Source of the DNA: Corynebacterium sp.
Lineage (GTDB): Bacteria > Actinomycetota > Actinomycetes > Mycobacteriales > Mycobacteriaceae
Direction: 5' to 3'
NCBI GenBank assembly: GCA_030450335.1
Contig: JAKDIS010000039.1
Span: forward strand, 1 to 20,544
DNA length: 20,544 nt
The notes under the pieces were generated by a model, which made no database searches, was not told the DNA's origin, and worked only from the letters and a program-made list of their open reading frames with translations. Shown piece by piece: positions 1-8,506 of the stretch (positions are counted from its first letter, which is position 1; every line of letters begins with the position of its first letter). Made by a program: the position numbers and the translations under genes.

Positions 1-80
1 GTGGAGGTTGGAGGGCGGAGAGGGGAGAAGGGAGAGGCCGGGGAGAGGGCCGGGAGAGGTCGGAGAGTGGTGTCTGTCGC
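1..80. repeat. purine-rich degenerate 11-bp repeat
   Basis: Almost purely G/A on the plus strand. GAGAGG recurs at 32, 43 and 54 (period 11) and as GAGAGT at 63. No coding signal is seen. It lies directly upstream of the MFS gene and may be an intergenic tract or the edge of something outside the window. Confidence 0.6.
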
Positions 81-179
81 TTGTGGGTCATGCTAACCAC
101 TAATGCCGCGCCTGGCTACCGGAGTGGATTGGGGGCGGATATGCAGGGGTGGCCATTTCACCTCCGATACAGTTGGAGC

Positions 180-1850
180 ATGACTTCGAACTCGCCGGCT
201 CCCCCGCGGGCCAACCCCCGCCAGGCGGGTGCGGGTGGTCGGCACCGGTTGCCGTCGCCGCGCCCCGTGGGGTGGAGCCTCACCGTCGCCGCCCTGTCGA
301 CGGTGATGATGACCATCGACATCACGATCGTGCTCGTCGCGTTGCCCTCGATCAGCGCGGACCTGGGGCTCTCGCTCTCCGGGGCGCAGTGGGTCATCAA
401 CGCCTACAGCCTCACCTTCGCCTCCCTGCTGCTGGCGGCGGCGAGCCTGTCGGACATCGTCGGACGCCGACGTATCTTCCTCATCGGCCACGTCCTGTTC
501 CTCGCCGCCTCGATCGGCTGCGTGACGACCGGCTCGGAGGCCGGCATCATCGCCTTCCGCGCCCTGCAGGGTGCCGGCGGTGCCCTGGTGTTCGGCACCT
601 GCACCCCGCTGCTGGCGGACGCCTTCGACCCGGCGGACCCGGACTCCTCGGCGAAACGCACGCGTTCGGTGGCGGCGATGATGGGCATCGGCGGTGCGGC
701 GAGCGCCTTCGGCCCGCTGGTCGGTGGCGCCCTGGTGGAGACCGGGACCTGGGAGTGGATCTTCGCGATCAACATCCCCATCGGCATCTTCGTGATGCTC
801 GCGACCCTGCTGTTCATCCCCGACCTGCACCGCGAGGAGCGCGACGCACGCCGCGCCGCCGGTGCGGCGGCTGCGTCGTCCGGTGCGTCCGGTGCGCCCG
901 GTGCGTCCGGCGTCCCGCGGATCTCGGTGTGGGCGGTGATCCTGATCGTCGTGTCGCTGGTGCTGGTGAACTACGGCATCATCGACGGCCAGGAGCAGGG
1001 CTGGACCAGCGAGATCATCATCGCCTCCCTGGCCGCCGGCGTGCTGCTCTTCGCCGCGCTGGTCCTGTTCGAACTGTCCAAGGGTGACCGGGCGATGGTC
1101 GACTTCCGCCTCTTCCGCATCCCCTCCTTCGCCACCGTCACCTTCAACGCCTTCGCCTCACGCATGTTCAGCTTCGGCATGATGCCCTTCATCATCCTGT
1201 GGCTCGCCGGGCAGCTCGAACTCTCCGCCCTGGAGATCGGCTACGTCTCCAGCGCGCTGGCCGTGCCGATGGTCGTGTTCTCCGCGGTGGGCATCGCCCT
1301 GGTGCGGTGGGTTCCCGTCCGCGTGGTCCAGGCGGCGGGCATGCTGATCGTCGCCGGCGGACTGATGCTGGGACTGGTGATGGACGTCGACTCCGGGTGG
1401 GCCGACCTGCTGCCGATGTACCTGGTGCTCGGCGCGGGCACCGGACTGATGCTGCCGCACGTGATGTCCCTGGCGGTGGCGGTCGTGCCGTCCGGACGCA
1501 CGGGCATGGCCACCGGCCTGGCGAACACCGCCCTGCCGCTGGGCACCGCCTTCGGTGTGGCGGTGTACGGGGCGTACCTGTCCAACAAGGTCAACACCGG
1601 CATCGACGGCATGCAGTTCCCGCCCGGCATGCCCCCGGCCATGGAGGACCGGCTGCGCGACGCCGCGGAGGGTGGCCTCTTCCAGGAGATCGGCCGGCAG
1701 TCGCAGGCCTTCGCCCACGAGACCCTCGGCTTCTTCATCGACGGGCTGCACGGCATCTTCATCATCGCCGCGATCCTGGCGGTCGTCGGCGCCCTCGCCA
1801 GCCTGATCTTCATCCGCGGCAAGGACGGCACGGGGCGCGCCGGCTCCTAG
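180..1850 (+). CDS. MFS drug exporter, DHA2 (EmrB/QacA-like) family
   Basis: Predicted inner-membrane proton-driven exporter of about 556 residues, the usual length for the 14-helix DHA2 family. A hydrophilic Pro/Arg-rich N-terminus of about 40 residues precedes TM1 (VAALSTVMMTIDITIVLVAL). The loop 2-3 motif A appears as SDIVGRRRIFLIG. The TM5 antiporter motif C is clear as GIGGAASAFGPLVGGALVETG, followed by WEWIFAINIPIG, typical of DHA2 proteins. A Gly/Ala/Ser-rich linker around 865-915, made of repeated GTGCGTCCG-like units, lies between helices 6 and 7. The start is uncertain: ATG 180 gives a typical N-terminus but has poor Shine-Dalgarno spacing, while in-frame ATG 141 is preceded by GGGGGCGGAT. 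The substrate cannot be read from sequence. The stop shares CTAG with the convergent gene. Confidence 0.88.
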   Translation: MTSNSPAPPRANPRQAGAGGRHRLPSPRPVGWSLTVAALSTVMMTIDITIVLVALPSISADLGLSLSGAQWVINAYSLTFASLLLAAASLSDIVGRRRIFLIGHVLFLAASIGCVTTGSEAGIIAFRALQGAGGALVFGTCTPLLADAFDPADPDSSAKRTRSVAAMMGIGGAASAFGPLVGGALVETGTWEWIFAINIPIGIFVMLATLLFIPDLHREERDARRAAGAAAASSGASGAPGASGVPRISVWAVILIVVSLVLVNYGIIDGQEQGWTSEIIIASLAAGVLLFAALVLFELSKGDRAMVDFRLFRIPSFATVTFNAFASRMFSFGMMPFIILWLAGQLELSALEIGYVSSALAVPMVVFSAVGIALVRWVPVRVVQAAGMLIVAGGLMLGLVMDVDSGWADLLPMYLVLGAGTGLMLPHVMSLAVAVVPSGRTGMATGLANTALPLGTAFGVAVYGAYLSNKVNTGIDGMQFPPGMPPAMEDRLRDAAEGGLFQEIGRQSQAFAHETLGFFIDGLHGIFIIAAILAVVGALASLIFIRGKDGTGRAGS

Positions 1851-2572
1851 AGCTGGCAGCCGTCCGGCCCGCAGGACGCCTCGTCCTGCACCCCCGGGAC
1901 GGTCGCGATCGTCGGGGCGGGGTGGGACGCCGCCCACTGCTGCTCGAGCGCCCGGGTGAAGACCTCCACCGGCTGCGCGCCGGGTACCGCGAGCTTCATG
2001 TCGAGCACGAACGTGGGCACCGAGTTCAGGCCGAGGGACGCCGCATGCCGGACGTCCTCCTGCACCGCGGGGATCCGCGTGCCGTCCTGCAGCTCGGCGG
2101 TGACCACGTCGGCGTCCAGACCCGCGGCGACACCGATACGCACCAGGACGTCCGACGCCCCGATGTCCTCACCGTCGACGAAGTGGGCGCGGAACAGGGC
2201 CTCCTCCACGGTGTCCACTGTGTCCGTGGTTTCCCCGCCGTGCTCCTTCGCCAGCTGGATCAGCTGGTGGGCGCGCAGGGAGTTGGCGACCACCAGCGAG
2301 TCGAAGTCGTAGTCCAGCCCCTCTGCGGCGGCCTGTTCGGCGACGTGGCCGAACATCTGGCGGACCTGATCGATCGGCATCCCCTTGGACGCCGCGAGGT
2401 ACTCGGCCTCCGAGCGGTCGTCGTGCTCCGGCAGCGTCGGGTCGAGCTGGTAGGAGTGCCAGGCCACGGTGATCTCGTCGCGGTGGGGGAAGGCGGCGAG
2501 GGCCGTCTCGAAACGGCGTTTGCCGATGTAGCACCAGGGGCAGGCCACGTCGGACCAGATGTCGATGTCCAC
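1847..2572 (-). CDS. DsbA-family (FrnE-like) thiol oxidoreductase
   Basis: Thioredoxin-fold protein of 241 residues resembling FrnE and 2-hydroxychromene-2-carboxylate isomerase-like DsbA proteins. The redox motif CPWC is at residues 11-14, right after the first beta strand (MDIDIWSDVACPWCYIG). The cis-proline loop is SVPTFV near residue 188. The C-terminus carries a second cysteine pair, CGPDGC, common in this subfamily. There is no signal peptide, so it is probably cytosolic. The start is a GTG at 2572; the upstream SD is weak. It lies 71 bp downstream of putA on the same strand and could be cotranscribed. A role in thiol-disulfide exchange or oxidative stress is inferred from the family; the substrate is unknown. 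Confidence 0.88.
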   Translation of the reverse strand: MDIDIWSDVACPWCYIGKRRFETALAAFPHRDEITVAWHSYQLDPTLPEHDDRSEAEYLAASKGMPIDQVRQMFGHVAEQAAAEGLDYDFDSLVVANSLRAHQLIQLAKEHGGETTDTVDTVEEALFRAHFVDGEDIGASDVLVRIGVAAGLDADVVTAELQDGTRIPAVQEDVRHAASLGLNSVPTFVLDMKLAVPGAQPVEVFTRALEQQWAASHPAPTIATVPGVQDEASCGPDGCQL

Positions 2573-2643
2573 ATCCGGTGCAACGTGGGCCTGCCCCTGG
2601 CTATTCCGTGTACGGCAGTGCCGTGCAGCGCGCTCCAGCGCTC
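2573..2643. other. putA-frnE-like intergenic gap with a small palindrome
   Basis: The 71 bp contain the palindrome ACGGCAGTGCCGT (arms of 6, single central base). It has no T-run, so it is not a convincing terminator. Read-through from putA into the oxidoreductase gene is plausible. Confidence 0.4.
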
Positions 2644-5600
2644 CTACCCGCGGCGGACCTCGTCGGCCAGGGCGTGGAACTCGGTGCTCGGGTTACCGAA
2701 GCGGTGCAGCGTCATGGACACGGCCTGCTCCTTGAGCCACAGGCGCAGCTCGACGCGGCCCGAGGCGGTGACCTCGTCGTTGAGCAGGCACACCTCGGGA
2801 CGGTCGGCCAGCGTGGAGAGGGTCTCCGGGTTGCGGGTGCCGATGACACGCACGCGGGCACCGACACCGTCGTCCAGGGCACGCGACGACAGCTGCGCGG
2901 CGAAGTCGTCGTCGTCCGCGGTCGTCATGGTGTGTCCGACGCCCAGGCGGGTGGACGCGGCCAGGACGTCCTGCACCTTGCCGTCCACGGTCGGGTCGAC
3001 GACGACGCGCAGAGGCGAACCGGTGCGGTGGGCGGCGATGACGGCGCGGGCGACCTCGACGGGGCGGGCGTCCGCACTGATCCGCAGCACCACGTGCGCG
3101 GGCCGGTAGCGGAAGATGTTCGCCTCGGCGGTCAGGCCGGTGACGTCGCGCGGGGTGCCGAACTCGGCCTCCCAGGCGTCGTTGTCGGAACGTCCGGCGG
3201 CGGCGAGCCAGGCGGCGTCGGCGACGGACAGGGTGTTCCGACGCTGCAGCTCGGCGATGTAGCCGTCCACCGGGGCGGAGCCGGTGGGCGAGACGGAGGA
3301 ACCGGCGGCGGTGTCGTCGGCCCAGCTGCCCATCAGCATCACGTAGTTCGGGCCGCCGGCCTTGGAACCCAGGCCCACGGAGGACTGCTTCCAGCCGCCG
3401 AAGGACTGACGCTGCACGATCGCGCCGGTGATGCCACGGTTCACGTAGGCGTTGCCGACCTCGATGCGCTCCACCCAGGTGCGCACCTCGGACGGGTCGA
3501 GGCTCTGGATACCGCCGGTCAGGCCGAAGTCCGTGGCGTTCTGCAGGGTGATCGCCTCGTCCAGGTCCTTGGCCTTCATCAGGCCCAGGACCGGGCCGAA
3601 GACCTCGGTGAGGTGGAAGAAGGAGCCCGGCTTCACGCCGTCCTTGATGCCGGGGGACCACAGGCGGCCGGTGTCGTCGAGCTGGCGCGGCTTGAGCAGC
3701 CAGGACTCGCCGTCCTCCAGGGTGGTCATCGCGCGCTGCAGCTTGTCGCTGGGCAGCTCGGTGAGCGGGCCCATGTCGGCGCGCATGTTGGTCGGCCAGT
3801 CGATGATCATCGAGGCGGCGGCGTCGACCAGCTGGCGGCGGAAACGCTCGGAGTCGTACACGCTGCCGACGAGGATGCCGAGGGAGGCCGCGGAGCACTT
3901 CTGGCCGGCGTGGCCGAAGGCGGAGTACACCATGTCGGCGACGGCCAGGTCGCGGTCGGCGGCGGGGGTGACGATCATGCCGTTCTTGCCGGACGTCTCG
4001 GCGTTGATCTTCAGCTCCGGGCGCCAGGACTCGAACATCGCGGCGGTCTCGGAGGCGCCGGTGAGGATCACGCGGTCGACCGAGGGGTGGCTGACGAGGC
4101 TGCGTCCTGCCGTGCGGTCGGCGGGGTACACGCCGCGCAGGACCTCGCGCGGCACGCCGGCGTCCCACAGGGCGTCGAGGATGGCCATGGAGCAGTGCGG
4201 GGTCGGCTTCGACGGCTTGTGGATCACCGCGGCACCGGCGGCCAGCGCGGCGAAGGTGGAGCCGGCGGGGATGGCCAGCGGGAAGTTCCACGGCGGGGTG
4301 ACCAGCACGACCTTGTCGGGCGTGAAGGCGGCGTTGTCGACCTTCTCGAGCTCCAGGGCGTAGTGCGCGTAGTAGCGGGCGAAGTCGATGGCCTCGGAGA
4401 TCTCGGTGTCGGCCTGGGAGACGGCCTTGCCGACCTCGGCGGCGGCGATGGAGACCAGGTGGCCGCGGCGGGCGGCGAGCAGGTCGGCGGTGCGGTACAG
4501 GATCGCGGCGCGCTCGGTGGCCGGGGTCGCGGCCCAGTCGGCGGCGGCGTCGCGGGTGGAGGTGACCAGGGCGTCGACCTCAGCGTCGGCGACGATGGTC
4601 GGCGCGGTCTGGGCGTCCAGCCAGCCGTCCTGCGCGGAGACCGCGATGGCCTCGGCGGCCCACGCCTGGTTGGCGGGCAGTGACGGGTCGGTGTCGGCCT
4701 CGTTGTCGAAGGCGGGCAGGACGCCGTCGGCGTAGGACGCGGCGAGCTCGTCGGACGACGGCTCGACCTCGGCGGAACGGTCCTGCAGGTGGTTGGGCAG
4801 CGGGGCCGTGTAACCGTTGGTGGACAGCAGCTCGGAGAGGTCGCCGAGGGAGGCGCGGAAGCGGGCCTCCTCGCGGCGGAAGATCTCGTTGCCGGGCTCC
4901 AGGTCGAAGATGCCGGACATGAAGTTCGCGCTGGCGGCGTTCTCCTCGAGGCGACGCACCAGGTAGGAGATGGCGACGTCGAACTCCTGGGGACGCACGG
5001 CGGGCACGTAGAGCAGCAGCTGGCCCACGTCCGAGCTCACGGCCTCGGCCTGCTCGGTGGCCATGCCCTGAAGCATCTCGAACTCGACGCGGTCGGTGAC
5101 GCCGCGCTTGACGGACAGCATGTGGGCGAAGGCGATGTCGAAGAGGTTGTGGCCGGCCACGCCCAGGCGCAGGCCGCGCATGTTCTCCGGGTGCATCGTC
5201 CAGTCGAGGACGAGCTTGTAGTTGGCGTCCGTGTCCTGCTTGGAGGCGCAGGTGGTGACGGGCCAGTCGGCGACCTCGGCGTGCACGGTCTCCATGGCCA
5301 GGTTCGCCCCCTTGACCAGGCGGACCTTGATGCCGGCGCCACCGTCGGCGACGCGCTCGTCGGCGAAGGCGGAGAGCTCCTGGATCGCGCCGAGGGCGTC
5401 CGGCAGGTAGGCCTGCAGCACGATGCCGGCCTCCAGGTGTTTGGTCTCCGGCAGGCTGAGCAGGCGGCGGAAGACGGCGATGGTCAGCGTGAGGTCGCGG
5501 TACTCCTCCATGTCCAGGTTGATGAACTTGGAGCCCTTCGGCGCGCGGGCGGCCTCGACGTAGAGCGGGGTGAGGCGCTCGACGATGTAGTCGACGGTGC

Positions 5601-6282
5601 CCTCGAAGCCCCAGAGGCTGATGCGCGAGGCGATGGAGGACGCCTTGATCGAGACGTAGTCCACGTCCGGGCGGGCCAGCAGGCGGCGGGTCTCCTCGAG
5701 GTGGTTGTCGGCCTCGGCCTCGCCGAGGACGGCCTCACCGAGGAGGTTGATGTTCAGGCGGTGGCCACCGGAGGTGAGCTCGGCGACGGCCTTGCCGAAC
5801 TTCTTGTCCCGGGCGTCGACGATCATGTGGCCGACCATGGAGCGGATGCGCTGACGTGCGGCGGGGACCACGATCTGCGGGATGACCGGGGCGAGAGCGG
5901 AACCCATCTTGATCTGCGCCTTGTCGAGGGTGCTGAGGGTGTCCGGCATGATCGAGCCGAGCTCGGCGAGGGCGCGGCCGGCGGCGTGCTGGTCCTCGGT
6001 ACGCACGACCCGGTCGACGAAGCCGACGGTGAAGTCGAGGCCGTTGGGGTCGGAGAGGACGGCGGACAGCCGCTCGGCCGAGGGGTTCGGCTTCACGTCG
6101 GACTTCCGGCTGGCGTTGAGCCAGGCGGTGACCTTGGCGACCGCGGCGTCGGCGAGGGGGGCGAGGTGCTCGGTGGAGACGGCGGAGGTGGTGCCGGCGT
6201 CCTGTGCCGAGGGCTTGACCTCGACCGGGGCCGTGGTTGTGTTCTTCTTCTCCTTGCCGGACGCGGGGTTCGCGGTCGTCAT
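2644..6282 (-). CDS. putA: Bifunctional proline dehydrogenase / P5C dehydrogenase PutA
   Basis: Oxidises proline to P5C (FAD) and then glutamate semialdehyde to glutamate (NAD+). About 1212 residues. The PRODH barrel spans roughly residues 170-470 with RLVKGANLAMETVHAEV (K324) and the substrate-binding RRLEEN at 443-448. The ALDH module spans about 560-1010: PPWNFPLAIP (663-672), a GASETA nucleotide loop (742-747), general-base region ETSGKN (E762; often ETGGKN) and catalytic GQKCSA (C796). A further C-terminal domain of about 190 residues follows, as in type B PutAs. No N-terminal ribbon-helix-helix DNA-binding domain is visible, so it is probably not self-repressing. ATG 6282 was chosen because AGGAGG lies 7 nt upstream; an in-frame extension to 6345 lacks this support. 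It is divergent from the GntR/FadR-like regulator, an obvious candidate controller. Confidence 0.97.
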   Translation of the reverse strand: MTTANPASGKEKKNTTTAPVEVKPSAQDAGTTSAVSTEHLAPLADAAVAKVTAWLNASRKSDVKPNPSAERLSAVLSDPNGLDFTVGFVDRVVRTEDQHAAGRALAELGSIMPDTLSTLDKAQIKMGSALAPVIPQIVVPAARQRIRSMVGHMIVDARDKKFGKAVAELTSGGHRLNINLLGEAVLGEAEADNHLEETRRLLARPDVDYVSIKASSIASRISLWGFEGTVDYIVERLTPLYVEAARAPKGSKFINLDMEEYRDLTLTIAVFRRLLSLPETKHLEAGIVLQAYLPDALGAIQELSAFADERVADGGAGIKVRLVKGANLAMETVHAEVADWPVTTCASKQDTDANYKLVLDWTMHPENMRGLRLGVAGHNLFDIAFAHMLSVKRGVTDRVEFEMLQGMATEQAEAVSSDVGQLLLYVPAVRPQEFDVAISYLVRRLEENAASANFMSGIFDLEPGNEIFRREEARFRASLGDLSELLSTNGYTAPLPNHLQDRSAEVEPSSDELAASYADGVLPAFDNEADTDPSLPANQAWAAEAIAVSAQDGWLDAQTAPTIVADAEVDALVTSTRDAAADWAATPATERAAILYRTADLLAARRGHLVSIAAAEVGKAVSQADTEISEAIDFARYYAHYALELEKVDNAAFTPDKVVLVTPPWNFPLAIPAGSTFAALAAGAAVIHKPSKPTPHCSMAILDALWDAGVPREVLRGVYPADRTAGRSLVSHPSVDRVILTGASETAAMFESWRPELKINAETSGKNGMIVTPAADRDLAVADMVYSAFGHAGQKCSAASLGILVGSVYDSERFRRQLVDAAASMIIDWPTNMRADMGPLTELPSDKLQRAMTTLEDGESWLLKPRQLDDTGRLWSPGIKDGVKPGSFFHLTEVFGPVLGLMKAKDLDEAITLQNATDFGLTGGIQSLDPSEVRTWVERIEVGNAYVNRGITGAIVQRQSFGGWKQSSVGLGSKAGGPNYVMLMGSWADDTAAGSSVSPTGSAPVDGYIAELQRRNTLSVADAAWLAAAGRSDNDAWEAEFGTPRDVTGLTAEANIFRYRPAHVVLRISADARPVEVARAVIAAHRTGSPLRVVVDPTVDGKVQDVLAASTRLGVGHTMTTADDDDFAAQLSSRALDDGVGARVRVIGTRNPETLSTLADRPEVCLLNDEVTASGRVELRLWLKEQAVSMTLHRFGNPSTEFHALADEVRRG

Positions 6283-6346
6283 GGGGTGTCCTCCTCGGAA
6301 GCGTTCTTGATCGATGCGGTTAGGGGTGCCTGCCGCCAATGTCACT

Positions 6347-6363
6347 GATACTGGCCGAGTATC
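6347..6363. promoter_or_regulatory. 17-bp palindrome, candidate operator in putA promoter region
   Basis: GATACT-N5-AGTATC has perfect 6-bp arms and lies 65 bp upstream of the putA start. A further GTATC follows at 6367-6371. On the putA strand GATACT resembles a -10 hexamer, so a bound repressor could block putA. The binding protein is unknown; the divergent regulator is the natural candidate. Confidence 0.5.
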
Positions 6364-6412
6364 CGCGTATCGCCCGCATCACAGACAGGGGCAGTTCCGG
6401 ACACGGCCACAC

Positions 6413-6423
6413 TTTGAGTCAAA
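6413..6423. promoter_or_regulatory. 11-bp palindrome near the regulator promoter
   Basis: TTTGAGTCAAA is a perfect palindrome around a central G, 39 bp before the regulator ATG. TTGAGT within it could be a weak plus-strand -35. The tract is AT-rich compared with its surroundings. Confidence 0.4.
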
Positions 6424-6462
6424 AATCGGTAAACGGGTACGGGAATGTGGCACCCTGTGCTT

Positions 6463-7929
6463 ATGGCCGTAGAAATCCCCCCCGAGGCGTACCCACCGTC
6501 CCCACCACGGGGGCGCCCCCGGGTGCAGGAGGTCGCCGACGAGATCGTCGCCGGAGTTCTGGCGACGGCCGGGCCGCGTGTGGGTGGGCGTGACTACTCC
6601 ACGCGACGGATCGCGTTGATGACGGGTCTGAGCCAGCCGGTGGTGAGTCGGGCGATGCGTCGGATCCGGGCGGGGGCGGACGACCCGGACGCTCTCACGT
6701 TGCCCACCCAGGGGGAGCTGTGGATGACGGGTTTCCGCGTGGAGTACCCGCGGGTCGTCCTGCACTTCGAGGCGCGGGACAGTGCACAGGACGGCGAACA
6801 CCCAGATGAGGTGACTGTTCGCAGCGGTGAGAGACAGACTGCCGACCGGCGGGCCACGGCGGTGATGGCGGCGTTGCGGGTGGCCGGCGTGTCCGGTTGG
6901 CCGCAGAGTCAGGCGTCCTTCGACGGCGGGGACGACGGGCCGCCGCCGGGGGTCGTCCGGGTGATGTGGGAGCCCGGCGGGCAGAGCTGGGACGGCTTCC
7001 TGGGGCAGCTGTCGGCGGTGCTCGACGCCTGCGTGCCGACCGTCGACGCCGTCCCCGGCGACCTGCTCGCACAGGTGTCCGTCGCGGTGGGCCACGGGTT
7101 GCACGGGTTGCAGTGGGAACGCCCTGAGGTGGGTGGGGCGGAGAGCCGTAGAACCAGAAATGATGGGGGTTTTGACTCGGACCACCTATCCCTGGCGGAG
7201 TATCCACCCCCGTCCAACGCCCAGTCAGGGGCGACGCCGAGGCGCCTGCAGAACGAGATCTCGGTGACCGAGCAGATCGCCATCGCGTTGCGCAAGGAGA
7301 TCATGAACGCCGGCTTCCGCCCGGGCGACCGTGTGACCAGCACCAGGCTGGCGAACCACATGGAGATCCCGGTGTCGGCGGTGCGCTCGGCGATGCGCCG
7401 TCTGGTCGACGACGGTCTGCTCACGGCCACGGGTGGCACGTTCGCCCTGCCGTTGGTGACGGGCAGCGACATCATCGACCTTTACGCGGCGCGGCTGCAG
7501 GTGGGGGCGGTGATCCTGCGGGGGTGCTCGGGACGCTCGCGCAAGCAGATGCTGGCACCGCAGTTGGCGTTGCGGGCGGTGGAGGCTGCGGTGGAGCACG
7601 GGACGGCCGCGGACGTGGACCAGGCTGACCTGCACTTCCAGCAGACGTTGGCGGACGCCAGCGGCCTGCCGCAGTCGTCGCGGGTGTTTCACGCGTTGAC
7701 GTTGCGGCTGCGCATGTTCATCTCCGTGCTGCAGCTGGACTACGCCCCCGCGGTGCAGCGCATCGTGGGCGACGACCGTTACATCCTCAACGCCCTGTTG
7801 GCGGGCAAGGCGGACGGCGCGGTGCGGGTGTGGCGCGCGAAGCTCGACGACGCCGTCCGCCACATGGTGCGTGTCTCCCCGACGACCTTCGACCCGGCCC
7901 TGTGGGAGCGGCTGGTCGGGGAGGCGTAG
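6463..7929 (+). CDS. GntR/FadR-family (FCD) regulator with extra N-terminal HTH
   Basis: Predicted 488-residue transcription factor, about twice the usual size of FadR-type regulators. Residues about 45-70 (YSTRRIALMTGLSQPVVSRAMRRI) form a helix-turn-helix. A region of about 150 residues without recognised family and a Ser/Gly/Pro-rich stretch follow. Residues about 262-335 are a GntR winged HTH (EQIAIALRKEIMNAGFRPGD, then STRLANHMEIPVSAVRSAMRRL). Residues about 340-475 resemble an FCD ligand domain (ADLHFQQTLADASGL). Two positions where FCD proteins often have metal-binding His appear as DDRYIL and RAKLDDA, so metal binding may be lost. ATG 6463 is preferred; ATG 6445 in the same frame is possible. 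Divergent from putA, so proline-responsive control is plausible but unproven. Confidence 0.8.
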   Translation: MAVEIPPEAYPPSPPRGRPRVQEVADEIVAGVLATAGPRVGGRDYSTRRIALMTGLSQPVVSRAMRRIRAGADDPDALTLPTQGELWMTGFRVEYPRVVLHFEARDSAQDGEHPDEVTVRSGERQTADRRATAVMAALRVAGVSGWPQSQASFDGGDDGPPPGVVRVMWEPGGQSWDGFLGQLSAVLDACVPTVDAVPGDLLAQVSVAVGHGLHGLQWERPEVGGAESRRTRNDGGFDSDHLSLAEYPPPSNAQSGATPRRLQNEISVTEQIAIALRKEIMNAGFRPGDRVTSTRLANHMEIPVSAVRSAMRRLVDDGLLTATGGTFALPLVTGSDIIDLYAARLQVGAVILRGCSGRSRKQMLAPQLALRAVEAAVEHGTAADVDQADLHFQQTLADASGLPQSSRVFHALTLRLRMFISVLQLDYAPAVQRIVGDDRYILNALLAGKADGAVRVWRAKLDDAVRHMVRVSPTTFDPALWERLVGEA

Positions 7930-7994
7930 GTGCACTGGGCCCGACTGCAGGACCGCGAGGTAACCGGCCGGCGTCCCGGGAAAGGGGACTATGC
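7930..7994. other. convergent gap between regulator and HIT gene
   Basis: 65 bp with only a weak GTCCC...GGGAC inverted repeat and no T-run. No gene is seen. Confidence 0.4.
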
Positions 7995-8468
7995 TTACTC
8001 GGCTGCCTGAAGGTCAGTAATCTCGTCGGTGATGCATTGTCGCAGGGCATCGTGGGCGGAGGACAGTGCAGTGGTGGGGTCGCTCCAGTTGGCGGGGTCA
8101 TAGTGCCACACGGGGCGGTAGGGCAGGTCGTCCGGTTCCCATTGATACCTCGGGAAGATGTGGGCGTGGACATAGTCGTCCATGTTCCCGAGTACCTCAA
8201 TGTTGACCCGACGGAAGCCCGGATCAACGCTACGGCACGCACGCTCGACTGCAGTGGCGAGCAGGTCCACGTCAGCAAGGAAGTCAAGACGTTCCCTCCT
8301 GGGGAGCTCAGAGAGGGCCGTAACCTCGGAGTTCTTGCTGAGCAAGAGACTGTAGCCCGGGAGGAACTGGGGGTCTCCGATGACAGCGAAGCCCGAATTG
8401 AGTTCGCCGAGGACAGTGGGGTTTTCGCCGCGGCGTGCGGACCCTATTCGGTCATTTCTCCAGTCCAT
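7995..8468 (-). CDS. HIT-family nucleotide-binding protein
   Basis: Small cytosolic protein of 157 residues. The segment VNIEVLGNMDDYVHAHIFPRYQWEP (residues 88-112) carries a histidine-triad-like HAHIFP core (H101, H103). The third His of the canonical HxHxH is replaced by Phe, as in HIT relatives resembling Ap4A hydrolases and GalT-like proteins. Nucleotide hydrolysis or transfer is inferred from the fold only. ATG 8468 is preferred; GTG 8477 in frame is an alternative and neither has a strong SD. It lies 38 bp after the P-loop gene on the same strand, suggesting cotranscription and perhaps a joint nucleotide reaction. Confidence 0.78.
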   Translation of the reverse strand: MDWRNDRIGSARRGENPTVLGELNSGFAVIGDPQFLPGYSLLLSKNSEVTALSELPRRERLDFLADVDLLATAVERACRSVDPGFRRVNIEVLGNMDDYVHAHIFPRYQWEPDDLPYRPVWHYDPANWSDPTTALSSAHDALRQCITDEITDLQAAE

Positions 8469-8506
8469 GTTGAGCACAGTAGCCGGTCGATGCTGGGGAG
8501 TCTTTG

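Noticed and set aside
2578..4683. 701-codon open frame on the plus strand opposite putA
   Set aside because: It is antisense to the well-supported putA coding sequence. The translation is Gly/Val/Asp/His/Arg low complexity typical of high-GC shadow frames.
4789..6348. 519-codon plus-strand frame opposite the putA N-terminal half
   Set aside because: Same shadow-frame composition, no domain, and it covers the putA start region.
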